A DNA stretch of 64,000 bases from Rhodeus uyekii (GCA_037043235.1 JAWRVZ010000156.1:848923-912922), one strand, 5' to 3'. Shown: positions 1-8,995, numbered from the stretch's first letter. Numbers and translations are program-made. The notes: a model not told the origin generated them from the letters alone.

Positions 1-1
1 C

Positions 2-718
2 TTCCTCCGTGGTACCATTAGGCTGAGGCCTGCAGTCCAGACCAAGGTTCCTGCCTGGGACTTATCCCTGGTACTCCAGGGGTTGTCCCAGGCACCCTTT
101 GAACCGTTGGATGAGGTTCCACTAAAGTTCCTCACTTTAAAAACCTTATTCTTGTTAGCTATAACATCGCTAAAGAGAATTGGGGATCTACAGGCGCTTT
201 CTGTAGCTCCCTCTTGCCTTGAGTTTGCGCCTGGGATGGTGAAAGCCTTCCTCCATCCCAGGCCAGGCTATGTGCCCAAAGTGCCCACTCATGTGGCCAG
301 GTCTATAGTACTGCAGGCCTTCTGCCCTCCCCCCTTCGGTGACCAGGACCAGGAATTTAAAAACAAGGTCTGTCCAGTGCGAGCACTGGACACTTATGTC
401 TATAGGTCTGCCCCTTGGCGTAAGTCTGACCAGTTGTTTGTTTGCTTTGGGACCCCCAAGGGGGCCCCTGCATCCAAATCTACTTTAAGCAGGTGGATAG
501 TTGAGGCTATCACCCTGGCTTACGAGTCGGCCGGATCCTCCTCGCCTCTGAGGGTCCGGGCCCACTCTACTAGGAGCGTGGCTGCCTCTAAGGCCCTTAT
601 ATCTGGTGTGTCGTTATCTGATGTTTTTGATGCGGCAGGGTGGTCTTCCCCGCATACTTTTCTGAGGTTTTACCAGCTTGACCTCAACTCCGCTCCGGGA
701 ACACGGGTCCTCTCGTAG
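2..718 (+). CDS. DIRS tyrosine recombinase, C-terminal part
   Basis: This is the catalytic half of the DIRS integrase, a tyrosine recombinase that inserts the circular cDNA of the element. The frame is open from the second base of the window to the stop at 716-718, so it has no start here and continues leftwards. Counting from base 2, an Arg lies at about residue 59 in TSLKRIGDLQAL, the HxxR box HSTR at 188-191, a second His at 218 and the nucleophilic Tyr at 224 in FLRFYQLDL. This gives the R-H-R-H-Y signature of the family. No frameshift or internal stop is seen, unlike the copy at 28.5-29.0 kb, so this copy may be young. Assignment to DIRS rather than Ngaro or Crypton rests on the terminal repeats downstream and the match to the 28-kb copy, which also has RNase H remains. 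Confidence 0.85.
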   Translation, partial: FLRGTIRLRPAVQTKVPAWDLSLVLQGLSQAPFEPLDEVPLKFLTLKTLFLLAITSLKRIGDLQALSVAPSCLEFAPGMVKAFLHPRPGYVPKVPTHVARSIVLQAFCPPPFGDQDQEFKNKVCPVRALDTYVYRSAPWRKSDQLFVCFGTPKGAPASKSTLSRWIVEAITLAYESAGSSSPLRVRAHSTRSVAASKALISGVSLSDVFDAAGWSSPHTFLRFYQLDLNSAPGTRVLS

Positions 719-774
719 TGAGCTACGAGACACTCGTCGGCCTTCGTCACTGAGGTGGCGTTGGTATATCGTTC

Positions 775-1085
775 CCCAAGCGTTCGACGCAGCGCGAGTT
801 CCCTTGAAAGGGAACGTCTCAGGTTACGTATGTAACCATAGTTCCCTGAAGAGGGAACGAGACGCTGTGTCTTTGGCCTCAGCTCCTCGCGCCTTCCGGG
901 CTTGCTTCAGACAAACTCTAAGCTGCCGCTTCCGGGTTCCGGCGCTCTTTTATCAACTGGTTCGTGACGTCACCGATCTGCGCCTGTCACTCACGCACGC
1001 GCGCCGGAAGTTTACATATTGTGCTTCGCGCGGACATCATCCAAGGATTCCCCAAGCGTTCGACGCAGCGTCTCGTTCCCTCTTC
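775..1085 (+). repeat. DIRS right terminal / internal complementary repeats
   Basis: The recombinase stop is followed by two copies of a block ending cgttcgacgcagcg (near 781-794 and 1057-1071), each followed by a variant of the tctcgttccct / gagttcccttg motif. Between them is the palindromic ITR-like module cgtctcaggttacg at about 815-866. Repeated terminal and internal segments of this kind are used by DIRS elements to complete and circularise their cDNA. The exact outer border cannot be fixed without a full-length copy. Confidence 0.65.
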
Positions 1086-1399
1086 TTTATTATTTTAAAA
1101 AAACAGACAATCCAAAAATAATTGGATATAGTTGATAGTCCCATAAATTTCAAGCCAATACATTTATTACAAAGTTATGTTAACACAATCATTGTATACC
1201 ACAAGAACAAACACATTTTAAATACACAGTGTATCACACACCACATCAGGCACATCTGTAATGTCTCTGATTGTTTTTTACTCTTTGGCCACTAGATGGT
1301 TTTGTGAGCAAATGAGGCTTCGAGAAATGAACCCTTTTGTGAACCATTTGGTTTGTCAGTTGTTAATGTAAAAATGTTCAAGTGTGTGGCTGTCTCCTG
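1086..1399. other. AT-rich DNA, no gene seen
   Basis: No reading frame or clear motif. The stretch 1285-1330 (cactagatgg, gaggcttcgagaaatgaacc) resembles terminal sequence of the TAGTGATG hAT family seen at 1764 and 2701, so it may be an old hAT piece. Confidence 0.4.
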
Positions 1400-1680
1400 G
1401 GGTCTCATTTATAAACTGTGCGTAGGATCCCTACTAAAAGTTTACGTACGCTTAAAAGTCAAAAATGGCATACACCAAAAAATAAACTAAAATTAACCAT
1501 CTGTGTTGCCAATTCCCTCTGTCTCCAGAATGTGTGAATGCACAGCTCAAAGTTTGCTTTAAGGTCTGCACATTCTCCCATCAAGTTTGTTTTTTATTGA
1601 TCACAACCTTTGCGTGGAAACTGGCGTACGTACGTTTCCAGCCCCGTTTTGTACGTACGCACACTTTATAAATGAGACCC
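1400..1680. mobile_element. Harbinger-type MITE with CTG target duplication
   Basis: The 281-bp segment begins GGGTCTCATTTATAAA and ends with the reverse complement TTTATAAATGAGACCC, an exact 16-bp terminal inverted repeat. It is flanked on both sides by CTG (1397-1399 and 1681-1683). The right flank reads CTGGTCT, matching the CWGGTCT core that fish Harbinger elements are known to prefer as a target. Subterminal gtacgtacg motifs recur inside. It encodes nothing and is a non-autonomous element. Confidence 0.85.
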
Positions 1681-1763
1681 CTGGTCTCCTGCTGTTATTA
1701 TTGGTCTGAGTTATGTTTAGTTCTGTTTTTCCACAGGTGTGCTTCTTTTGTTTATATTTAAAG

Positions 1764-1900
1764 TAGTGATGGCCAAATGAAGCATTATTGCTTTCTGATA
1801 CAATTGTGTCCAAAATGGTTCATTACTCGAAGCTTCATTCAGATAGACATTACAGTACCATCTCCTGGTGAAGTAAATGTAATGTAGCAAAGCTGACGAC
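1764..1900 (+). mobile_element. hAT element fragment (TAGTGATG family)
   Basis: Starts tagtgatggccaaatgaagc, almost the same terminus as the hAT copy at 2701. Only the left end is recognisable and the right border is not seen. The sequence just upstream (1690-1763, ccacaggtgtgcttcttttg) resembles 5870-5890, part of an LTR-like fragment, suggesting the element landed in an old LTR. Confidence 0.5.
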
Positions 1901-2391
1901 CATAAAATGGAAGTAGGCTTAAATGTTAACCCCGTTTATTACGTGTTTACCGAGGCTGAAATCAAAGCTGAAACAGTGTTAGTGCTGTGAAACTCATTTA
2001 TTCAGGTGAATTTTACAGATAATGATGAATTTCATGTGTTCACCTTGAAAATAAAACATTAAGCATGACGTGTGTGTGTGTGTGTATGTGTGTAATTATT
2101 TCTTTAGACAATGACAGAAGATCTGACCAACTTAAAAAAAGTTGGAAACCATCACAGAAATTCTAATGGTTTCTATTAAAATACCAACGGGAACCACTGG
2201 CTTTTACCATTTAAACCGCTACAGAATAATGTTTTTGTAATGTGTTTGGGACATATTCCATTTGGATTTAATGCCCCCACCAATAGAACCCAACACACAT
2301 CAATAGAAACCACTATAATTCCCATTACAACCAATACAATTCCAATGAAAATCATTAAATCCAATAGAAATTATGTAATGGTTTCTATATA
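1901..2391. other. No gene seen; short TG repeat
   Basis: AT-rich DNA with a short (TG)n run near 2069-2085 and several imperfect copies of a caatagaaacc / ccaatacaattcc motif between 2160 and 2390. It ends in ctatata, the target of the LTR element that follows. Confidence 0.5.
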
Positions 2392-2660
2392 TGTCATGGT
2401 CCTGTCTTCCCTGTTCCTGTTAACTCCCTGATTGTGCGCTCCTCTTGTTATCTGTCTCACCTGTGTCCTCATCAATTCCCTAATCAGTCTCGTCTGCTAT
2501 CCCCGCCTTCCTAATTATCCTCTATGTATTTAAACCTTGTGTTAGTCTTAGTCTGTGTTCGTTCTCGTCTATACTGTGGGTTATCTCCTTCCGTGCGCCG
2601 TGTTCTAATAAAAACCTTCAGTTATTGGATCTCTCGTCTCTGTGTCTGCCTTTTACACAC
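2392..2660 (+). repeat. 5' LTR of gag-only element
   Basis: Starts TGTCATGGTCC and ends in ttttacacac. It contains the TATA-like gtatttaaacc near 2525-2535 and a polyadenylation signal aataaaa near 2607, the usual order of promoter and poly(A) site in an LTR. It matches 4996-5260 along its length. The four bases missing from the 3' copy lie in aatcagtctcg near 2484. Confidence 0.9.
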
Positions 2661-2661
2661 A

Positions 2662-2682
2662 CCGGTGACAGAAGAACGAACC
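2662..2682 (+). other. Candidate tRNA primer-binding site
   Basis: Directly after the 5' LTR the sequence runs ccggtgacagaagaacgaac. GGTGxCAGAAG resembles the complement of the 3' end of a leucine tRNA (TGGTGTCAGAAG). The position is right for first-strand priming; the tRNA identity is inferred from a partial match. Confidence 0.5.
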
Positions 2683-2700
2683 AGGTTAGTTGCCTTTGAA

Positions 2701-3741
2701 TAGTGATGGCAAAATGAAGCCCCATGAAGCAGTGAAGCCCTGCAGGGAAATGCTTCACACACACATAGGGGCTTCAAGATGATTCATTTGCTCGACTACC
2801 CCATCATGTGGGCAGAAAAATGTATAACATGCTTGGTGTTTGCAATAAAATGGTGGGATGTGAATCATGCTCTGAATACAAAAATATTATTTGAAGAGTT
2901 TTAACATGAATTGTTTTGTTACTTTTTTTGTTTGTTTTTGCTTATGTAACAAGTGAAAATGTTAAATAAGGAGGTAAAATAAAGTTTATTCATTTTTATT
3001 TAAAAACAATTTTTTTCCACTATTGCTTTCAAAGTCTAAAAAAATATAATTTATTGTATTGAAATGTGATAATAAAGTGCTCAGCCAAGTCAACCTTCTC
3101 AGCTAAATTGAATTACATATGTAAGAGTTAAAAAAACAACTATACAGTAGTAGTAGCCGTAGTGTGGGGCTATGAATATAAATGGAACTGAGCCAGGTTC
3201 AACCTGGTTGGTTTCCTCGTTGCCATGCAAGACTCTAAAGTGCCTTAGCATAGTTGAGGTGTTATTATTATAACTTAGCTCCTTGGAACACATCAGCTGC
3301 TTCAGCTACAAGTATTCAGAAAAGTTGTCACATTTTATTTTATTCATTAATGGAATCTATTACACAGTAATTGCAGGTGCCTTACATTGTTAGGTGAGAA
3401 CAACTCAAAGTGCTCCCAAACAGGGGAAAATCTACTCTTTCTTGCTGGTTCCATCGCAAAAAAAGAAGCTCGAATCGAATGCCAAAAACAGAGCAATAAA
3501 GGGACCCAAAAACACAAAAAGCGAGGGACAATACATAGTGTTTCACTGCCGCTTTTATTTCGAGCTGCACTCAAACCTAGCGAATCCTTTCCTGAAGCAG
3601 TCACGTGGTACACCCGCTACGCAGGGCTTTAAACGTCAGCACTTACGTCAGCAACACACGCATCGACCCGCGGTTCATGAACCACTCATCTAGATTACTC
3701 GGCACACGCTTCAGGGATTCGAACCGAGAAGCACATCACTA
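2701..3741 (-). mobile_element. hAT element nested in the LTR element
   Basis: The 1041-bp insert starts tagtgatggcaaaatgaagc and ends gcacatcacta, giving a short inverted terminus TAGTGATG. It is bounded by an exact 8-bp duplication cctttgaa (2693-2700 and 3742-3749), the hallmark of hAT integration. On the minus strand it retains a BED-type zinc-finger piece but no catalytic RNase-H-like transposase domain, so it is a deletion derivative. It landed between the primer site and the gag-like start codon. Confidence 0.85.
3099..3454 (-). pseudogene. BED zinc-finger remnant of a hAT transposase
   Basis: BED fingers bind the DNA ends of hAT elements and the related ZBED host proteins. The minus strand encodes MEPARKSRFSPVWEHFELF (from 3454), then is interrupted, then resumes with CSKELSYNNNTSTMLRHF and a following VLHGNEE (from about 3290). 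The aromatic WEHF box, one Cys and the final H-x4-H pair fit a BED finger, but the first Cys of the CxxC is lost at the interruption. The interruption (about 3297-3385) has gtaagg at its 5' end and gcag at its 3' end, so it could be an intron, or an insertion that broke the gene. Nothing of the catalytic domain follows. It is a relic. Confidence 0.6.
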
Positions 3742-4095
3742 CCTTTGAAGACTTTAAAATGGAGTGGGAACAACAGCTCCTGTTTATCGCTCAAAGCCTC
3801 AAGGATTTCGCACAGTTCGCACTGGAATTCATTTACACCGCCTGCCGCGCTCCGTTGCACGAGAGTACCATCAAGTCACTGTTTCAGATCGGGGCAATCC
3901 AATGCCTATCAGGAAATCTTCCAGACATTTCAGGTCTAAGCTGGCCGGAAGCCGTGAGGAAATGTATGGACAGAGCTTACCCCCGATCTGAACAGCAAGA
4001 GCTGCCGGCACATCCTACAGTGAGTCCCAGCCAGCCGAGTGAACCGAGTGTGCTGCATCCCGCGGCCGGAGAACGGCATCCAGCGGCCGGTGAGC

Positions 4096-4490
4096 TGTTT
4101 CCCCGAGCGGCCGAACCTGAGCTGTTTCCCCGAGCGGCCGAACCTGAGCTGTTTCCCCGAGCGGCCGAACCTGAGCTGTTTCCCCGAGCGGCCGAACCTG
4201 AGCTGTTTCCCCGAGCGGCCGAACCTGAGCTGTTTCCCCGAGCGGCCGAACCTGAACTGTTTCCCCGAGCGGCCGAGACTCAAGAACCGATTCCCCGAGC
4301 GGCCGAGACTCAAGAACCGATTCCCCGAGCGGCCGAGACTCAAGAACCGATCCCCCGAGCGGCCGAGACTCAAGAACCGATCCCCCGAGCGGCCGAGACT
4401 CAAGAACCGATCCCCCGAGCGGCCGAGACTCAAGAACCGATCCCCCGAGTGGCCGAGACTCAAGAACCGATCCCCCGAGTGGCCGAGACT
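4096..4490 (+). repeat. GC-rich minisatellite: 27-nt units then 30-nt units
   Basis: About seven 27-nt copies (gagctgtttccccgagcggc core) run to about 4270, followed by about seven 30-nt copies (gagactcaagaaccgattcc core). Both share the heart ccccgagcggcc. The two unit types differ by one codon and by their linker. Units are nearly identical within each block, a sign of recent homogenisation. Confidence 0.9.
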
Positions 4491-4616
4491 CAACCCGCCA
4501 GAGCCAGAGGAGCCGTTGCCCGACCCGCCAGAGCCAGAGGAGCCGTGGCCTGACCTGCCAGAGCAGCAGTGGCCCGACCCGCCAGAGCCAGAGCCGGTGC
4601 AGCCACAGCCGATCCA

Positions 4617-4790
4617 ACCAGAGCTCCAGCCGGCCCCGCCAGAGCCACCGCCGGCACTCCAGCCGGCCCCGCCAGAGCCACCGCCGGCACTCCAGCCGGC
4701 CCCGCCAGAGCAACCGCCGGCACTCCAGCCGGCCCCGCCAGAGCCACCGCCGGCACTCCAGCCGGTCCAGCCGACCCCGCCAGAGCCACC
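4617..4790 (+). repeat. 33-nt proline-coding repeat
   Basis: About four to five copies of a 33-nt unit around gccaccgccggcactccagc, coding for an 11-residue PPEPPPALQPA motif. The same PPALQP heart recurs in the tail of the 46-kb relative, so the array is an inherited part of the protein. Confidence 0.8.
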
Positions 4791-4981
4791 CTGGAGGGCT
4801 GCGCCGCCGTGGGTCCCTGACCCTCCAGCACCACCCTGGAAACTCCCTGACTATGGACACCTCAGTCTTCAGGGTCCCCACCCTCCCGCCATTTTCTGGT
4901 CTTTCGTGTTTGTCTAGTCCTCCCGTTCCCTGCCCCTCTCTCCGCAAGGTGTTCCTCTTATGCCGTGAGGTCACGCCTTGT

Positions 4982-4995
4982 CGGAGGGGGTGTAC
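4982..4995 (+). other. Polypurine tract
   Basis: cggagggggtgtac directly precedes the TG start of the 3' LTR. Purine-rich tracts here prime plus-strand DNA synthesis in LTR retrotransposons, and this form is common in fish gypsy elements. Confidence 0.75.
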
Positions 4996-5260
4996 TGTCA
5001 TGGTCCTGTCTTCCCTGTTCCTGTTAACTCCCTGATTGTGCACTCCTCTTGTCATCTGTCTCACCTGTGTCCTCATCAATTCCCTAATCTCGTCTGCTAT
5101 CCCCGCCTTCCTAATTATCCTCTATGTATTTAAACCTTGTGTTAGTCTTAGTCTGTGTTCGTTCTCGTCTATACTGTGGGTTATCTCCTTCCGTGCTCCG
5201 TGTTCTAATAAAAACCTTCAGTTATTGGATCTCTCGTCTCCGTGTCTGCCTTTTACACAC
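4996..5260 (+). repeat. 3' LTR of gag-only element
   Basis: Near copy of 2392-2660: about four substitutions and a 4-bp deletion, with the same gtatttaaacc and aataaaa signals. It runs into a long TA repeat. Confidence 0.9.
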
Positions 5261-5269
5261 TATATACAT

Positions 5270-5271
<2 letters not shown>

Positions 5272-5321
<50 letters not shown>

Positions 5322-5331
5322 TTTTTTTTTT
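5272..5331. repeat. (TA)n microsatellite and poly-T
   Basis: About 46 bp of uninterrupted TA followed by a run of T. It probably grew at the TA-rich insertion target of the LTR element. Confidence 0.95.
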
Positions 5332-5699
5332 TGCAGGGCAGTATCATGTGTGAAAACTTTATCTTTTTTTTTACTTTGCTTTGCTGCGGGAAGCAGAACT
5401 CTATAACTTGTTAACTGGTGGGACTGATATTTTTATGTACTTGTATAATGTAGCAGAGGGTTTTGAAGTTTTTGTCATTGATGCAAATTTGGCAGAGGGT
5501 GTGCTTTGGGTACATGCAGAAGGCTTAGACAAAGTGTTCATGAAATGGTATGGTATTTATTCAGAAAAAGTATTTTCTCCAGTCTTTGGTAAAAGGTGCT
5601 TTCTTTTTTTTCTTTTTTTTTACTATTTCGCCAGCTTTAGAGATAATCTTTTCAAATGGAACAGATGAAACAAGAGTACACAAACAGCTGATATAAATG
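5332..5699. other. No gene seen
   Basis: Thymine-rich DNA with open frames that carry no recognisable domain. The frame at 5381-5668 shows no family resemblance that I can support. Confidence 0.4.
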
Positions 5700-5972
5700 A
5701 GGATATATTGCTTTGAATATAGAACACTGAAATAAACTCAATCCACTCTCCTCAACAATAACGTAAATACAAACACTGTCTACTACAACCCACGGTTTGG
5801 TTTCACTTTTATAAGAAATACAGCCGCCTGGTTTGAAACCCGTCAACACTGGATCGGTTTGTGTTTTTTGCACAGGTGTGCTTTTGGTTTTGTTTAATAA
5901 AAGTGAGTTTAGTTTGGAACCTGCTGCTCCTCGGTCTCCTCATTCCACATCGCACTCATCCCAGCTTGTTAC
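5700..5972 (+). mobile_element. LTR-like fragment
   Basis: Contains ttttataagaaa, then a poly(A)-signal-like tttaataaaagtgag, then a GC-richer tail ending agcttgttaca, the order expected for the U3-R-U5 end of an LTR. The left border is not visible. Part of it (near 5870) resembles 1715-1760. The retroelement class is not determined. Confidence 0.35.
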
Positions 5973-7750
5973 AATCTTCATATCATGACCAACGGTCATT
6001 TATTTTTTTTATTATAAAAAGTTTTTATTTTTTTACTAATATTAACTTCAAGTAATTTTTAGTCAATTTTCAGCTGACAAAAAATTGCAGAATCCCTGCA
6101 TTGCATATAAATATAAAGTGATGTGAATTCATACTTTTTAATGTGTTCAAAAGACAAAAGCCTTCCAAAGATAGTAATACATTCATAAATAATTCACTGA
6201 AATGGAGTAATAATTCAAACAATTCAAGTTGATTAGATAGGCAATGTTGGAATGTTTTGAAAACTCTTGTTAAAAGTGAAATGATTTCTGTAAATCCAGT
6301 GACCAATTGCTGTGATTTGTTCAGATTTCAGTGATCGGCTCATGTTAGTGTGTACGATTTCACAAACTTGGAAGACGTTCTGAATGTATACAAGCAATAG
6401 GCTTTTTTAGAAAGGAACTTTTAAAAGATAAAGTAGTAGGCAGAATATATGATTTATGAATATTTGATTGCCATTGTGAGATTACGGTACATAATTATGT
6501 AATCAATAAAAAAGTAACTTTAGTCTGATTATGAGTATTTATTGAATGTAATATAATCTAGTTACAAGCTGTTTTTTGGAATCTGACTATGTAATCCAGA
6601 TCAGTTACTACTCAGCACTATATATATATATATATATATAAATTACAATGTGGGAAAATTGGGAAAATAGCTTTTCACTGGTTTGAATGTCATTGTCCGG
6701 CTCAGTTCAGTTCTCATTCAATAGTGCAGTCAAATCAATAATATATTGATGAATATTGGTATTCCAATATATTGATGAATATTGATAAAATGGAGAAAAA
6801 ACTAGGTATAAACCAGGCTCAGTGTCCCTTTATCCAACAACCCCAGCAGTTGCAAAAAGATAAGGAAGCTATCAATAATATCCTTACAATTGAAGATTTT
6901 CTTGACCCAATGTTTTGTTGCAAATAGCTGCAGATTCCAACATTACCTTTCAGAAAATTATATCTTTTTTGGTTGAAAAACACCAGCACAAACATTAAAT
7001 TCTGTAATGTTTTGTACTATTAGATTTTCTTAGTATACATTCCATTGTTTGATTATAGAAATCAGTATGACAAAGATTTCCAAAGTCTGCTGTAGTCTGT
7101 CAGAGATGAGTAATTATGTGATTATTATTGTTTGGAGTTGCACTGTACTGCAATGAACCCAAGAGAAAACCCCAGGAAATAACTAGAGAAGTTGTTGTAT
7201 TACTCCTATATTTCACAGAAATTCCTGCATCATTTCACCATTTGAATAGAATGTCATTTATGGAGAACAATGCTGGTTGTCACAGTGGCACAAATACATG
7301 CTTTCTCAGGCAGTGAATGTTGATTACAAGCACTAGTGTTAAAACTGCTTGTGTGATTTCTATCCTCCAAACGAAAATGACAATATCATTATATTTCTGT
7401 AGCTGTTAGGTCAAGTGAAAAAATATAACCACAATCAAATACATTCAGGCCTGTTTCAGGTATAATAACTTTAAATAAAAAACACACTGTTAATACGTGT
7501 TTTATTAAAAAATTGCAGAAATTAAGTATCCTATAACAGGCCTAACATTTTCCAGATGTGTTGGAGAAAATGGCCTTTTATTATTATATAGTAAATTTCA
7601 CATTTTCCCAAAAGGTATTATTCTCAAATCAGTAGGCCTTTCAATAATAAACAGCAAATTTTCACCGTGTAACATTCCTCATAAATAAACTAAAAACAAT
7701 TTTCTTGGCCATAACAGTAAAAATGTTTTGCCTCACCAGCTGGCTGACCA
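5973..7750. other. AT-rich non-coding DNA
   Basis: No gene or exon with splice signals recognised. A (TA)n run lies at 6618-6641, and atattgatgaatattg occurs twice near 6743 and 6770. The remaining frames are short and lack domains. Confidence 0.5.
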
Positions 7751-7759
7751 TCTGATCCA

Positions 7760-7950
7760 TAAATGAGCATTATGTTCCCGCTAGAAACCATGAGTAGAGT
7801 CACATGTCTGAGCTTGATCAATAGTTTTTTGTGCTCACTGGTGGTGGTGGTTGAGAGAGAATCCTGATATGATTGTAAAGCATTTTGGGTGTACAGCAGT
7901 ACATAGCAAAGCGCTACATAAATGTCTCATTCATTCTTTTTTTTTTTTTT
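7760..7950 (+). repeat. Interspersed repeat with SINE-like 3' tail
   Basis: Ends with ttgtaaagcattttgggtgt, then caaagcgctacataaatg, then a short attcattc-type tail and poly-T. A tail of this kind is shared by many fish SINE or LINE families. The 5' border is uncertain. Confidence 0.5.
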
Positions 7951-8995
7951 TTTAAATAGGCAGTCCAGACAGTTGCACAACATGATTCATGTTAATTCAT
8001 AAAAATGTAATTAATGATAATTAATGTAAACAGTTTTTAAATGTTCTACTTCAGGGTACCTGAAACTATTTACTGTAACATGTCAATCTAAAGTGAGACA
8101 GGACAATATCATTTTGGTTAATAAGGTAATAAGGTAATTTGGCTAAAAGGTTTAATGTTGTTGAGTTATATTTTCTACAGAGGATTAAGAAGGGTGACGT
8201 TCATTAGTGATTTTTCGATGTATTTTCTTGGATCACTAAGACGTTTGATCAAATCCACCATGCTGATGTCATACAAACATACACATTTTCAGAATGACAA
8301 TTAATATTCGTTGCATTTGATTTTCTCCTGCATATTGAAAGGCCAATCAGTCAGGAAACACATTCCTTTCGCTTTACCTGACATTATGATTTAATCACTT
8401 CCTCGTAATTTTATGACGCGTCACAGTGAATGATGAGTGGATCATTTGCTAACTAAAATATTTGTGTCCAGTGGCCAACAGAGGGAGTACAATAACCAGA
8501 TGATTTTGCCTTTACCCCGATCAGCCACGGTGCACTGACTCTGATTTGAAATATATGCAATAACCTCTATATTGAAAATCACTCTGTAATCTTGAGCGAT
8601 GTTAATTGCATTTACTATCAATACAGAAGCTCTAAACAGATCACAGAAATTAAAGTAAGCCTATATACATTTGAAGTCACAAGAATAAATCTTGAAAAGT
8701 TTCTAAATGCAATTTACCAAACATTTGGATCTTTTAATCAAGCACTCACAACATACATCCATACAAAACACAGTGGCCATGTCATGAATATTATCAGTGA
8801 AAGTAAATGTGTAATTTGTAATTATTGTAAATGTGAATATATGAGTCAAACTATAATACTAGTGTTGCAGCCCATACAAAATATATATTAAAAGAAAAAA
8901 TAAATATGGGACGAACTTTATTTTTCCTGACCACAGACAGGTCAGGCAACTGCCGGTTTTCAGACGTGCAATAGCAATGCATGTGTTGTAGTGAA
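7951..8995. other. Sequence upstream of the CpG-rich exon; no gene seen
   Basis: AT-rich with few CpGs until about 9000. If the CpG-rich block at 9000 is a promoter, this is its upstream flank. No TATA box at a convincing distance was found. The frame at 8592-8891 lacks any recognisable domain. Confidence 0.4.

Larger units (their letters stand above)
1..1085 (+). mobile_element. DIRS-type retrotransposon, 3' part (truncated by window edge)
   Basis: The segment holds the end of a tyrosine-recombinase gene followed by about 370 bp of structured terminal sequence. That sequence contains cgttcgacgcagcg twice (near 781 and 1057), a short palindrome ttcccttgaaagggaa, and the module cgtctcaggttacgtatgta near 815 that recurs in the DIRS-like copies at 28.2 and 41.3 kb. 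DIRS elements integrate by a tyrosine recombinase, carry inverted terminal repeats and make no target-site duplication. The element appears to end near 1085, where AT-rich DNA begins. The gag, reverse transcriptase and RNase H parts would lie left of the window. Confidence 0.85.
3759..4917 (+). pseudogene. Gag-like protein with three tandem arrays; one frameshift
   Basis: The ATG at 3759 lies about 30 nt past the primer site once the hAT insert is ignored. Residues 1-75 resemble the C-terminal half of a Ty3/gypsy capsid: LLFIAQSLKDFAQFALEF, then LFQIGAI, then LPDISGLSWPEAV. Next come about seven 9-residue units (ELFPRAAEP) and about seven 10-residue units (ETQEPIPRAA). The starting frame then runs off and stops at 4553. 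From about 4491 the +1 frame instead encodes a convincing proline-rich tail (PPEPEEP, WPDPPE, then four PPEPPPALQPA-like 11-residue units) ending at 4917. In the relative at 46029 array and tail share one frame, so I infer a small indel near 4490 here. There is no zinc knuckle, protease or polymerase. The role is presumably structural, in particle assembly. Confidence 0.7.
2392..5260 (+). mobile_element. Short gag-only LTR retrotransposon (TR-GAG-like), complete with both LTRs
   Basis: Two direct LTRs (2392-2660 and 4996-5260) differ by about four substitutions and one 4-bp gap. Inside are a primer-binding-like site, one gag-like frame with tandem repeats and a polypurine tract abutting the 3' LTR. 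Both sides are flanked by tatata, but the target is TA-rich, so this duplication is weak evidence. There is no protease, reverse transcriptase, RNase H or integrase. A 1041-bp hAT element is inserted just before the start codon; without it the element would be about 1.8 kb. Mobilisation must have been in trans by an autonomous Ty3/gypsy element. The low LTR divergence indicates a fairly recent insertion. Confidence 0.85.

Noticed and set aside
678..1121. 147-residue frame overlapping the end of the recombinase
   Set aside because: Lies across the DIRS terminal repeats, has no domain and reads through palindromic non-coding modules.
4015..5079. 354-residue minus-strand open frame rich in Leu, Arg and Gly
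   Set aside because: It is the antisense of the coding minisatellite and of the 3' LTR. The sense frame has a domain, a start after the primer site and a homologous copy; this one does not.
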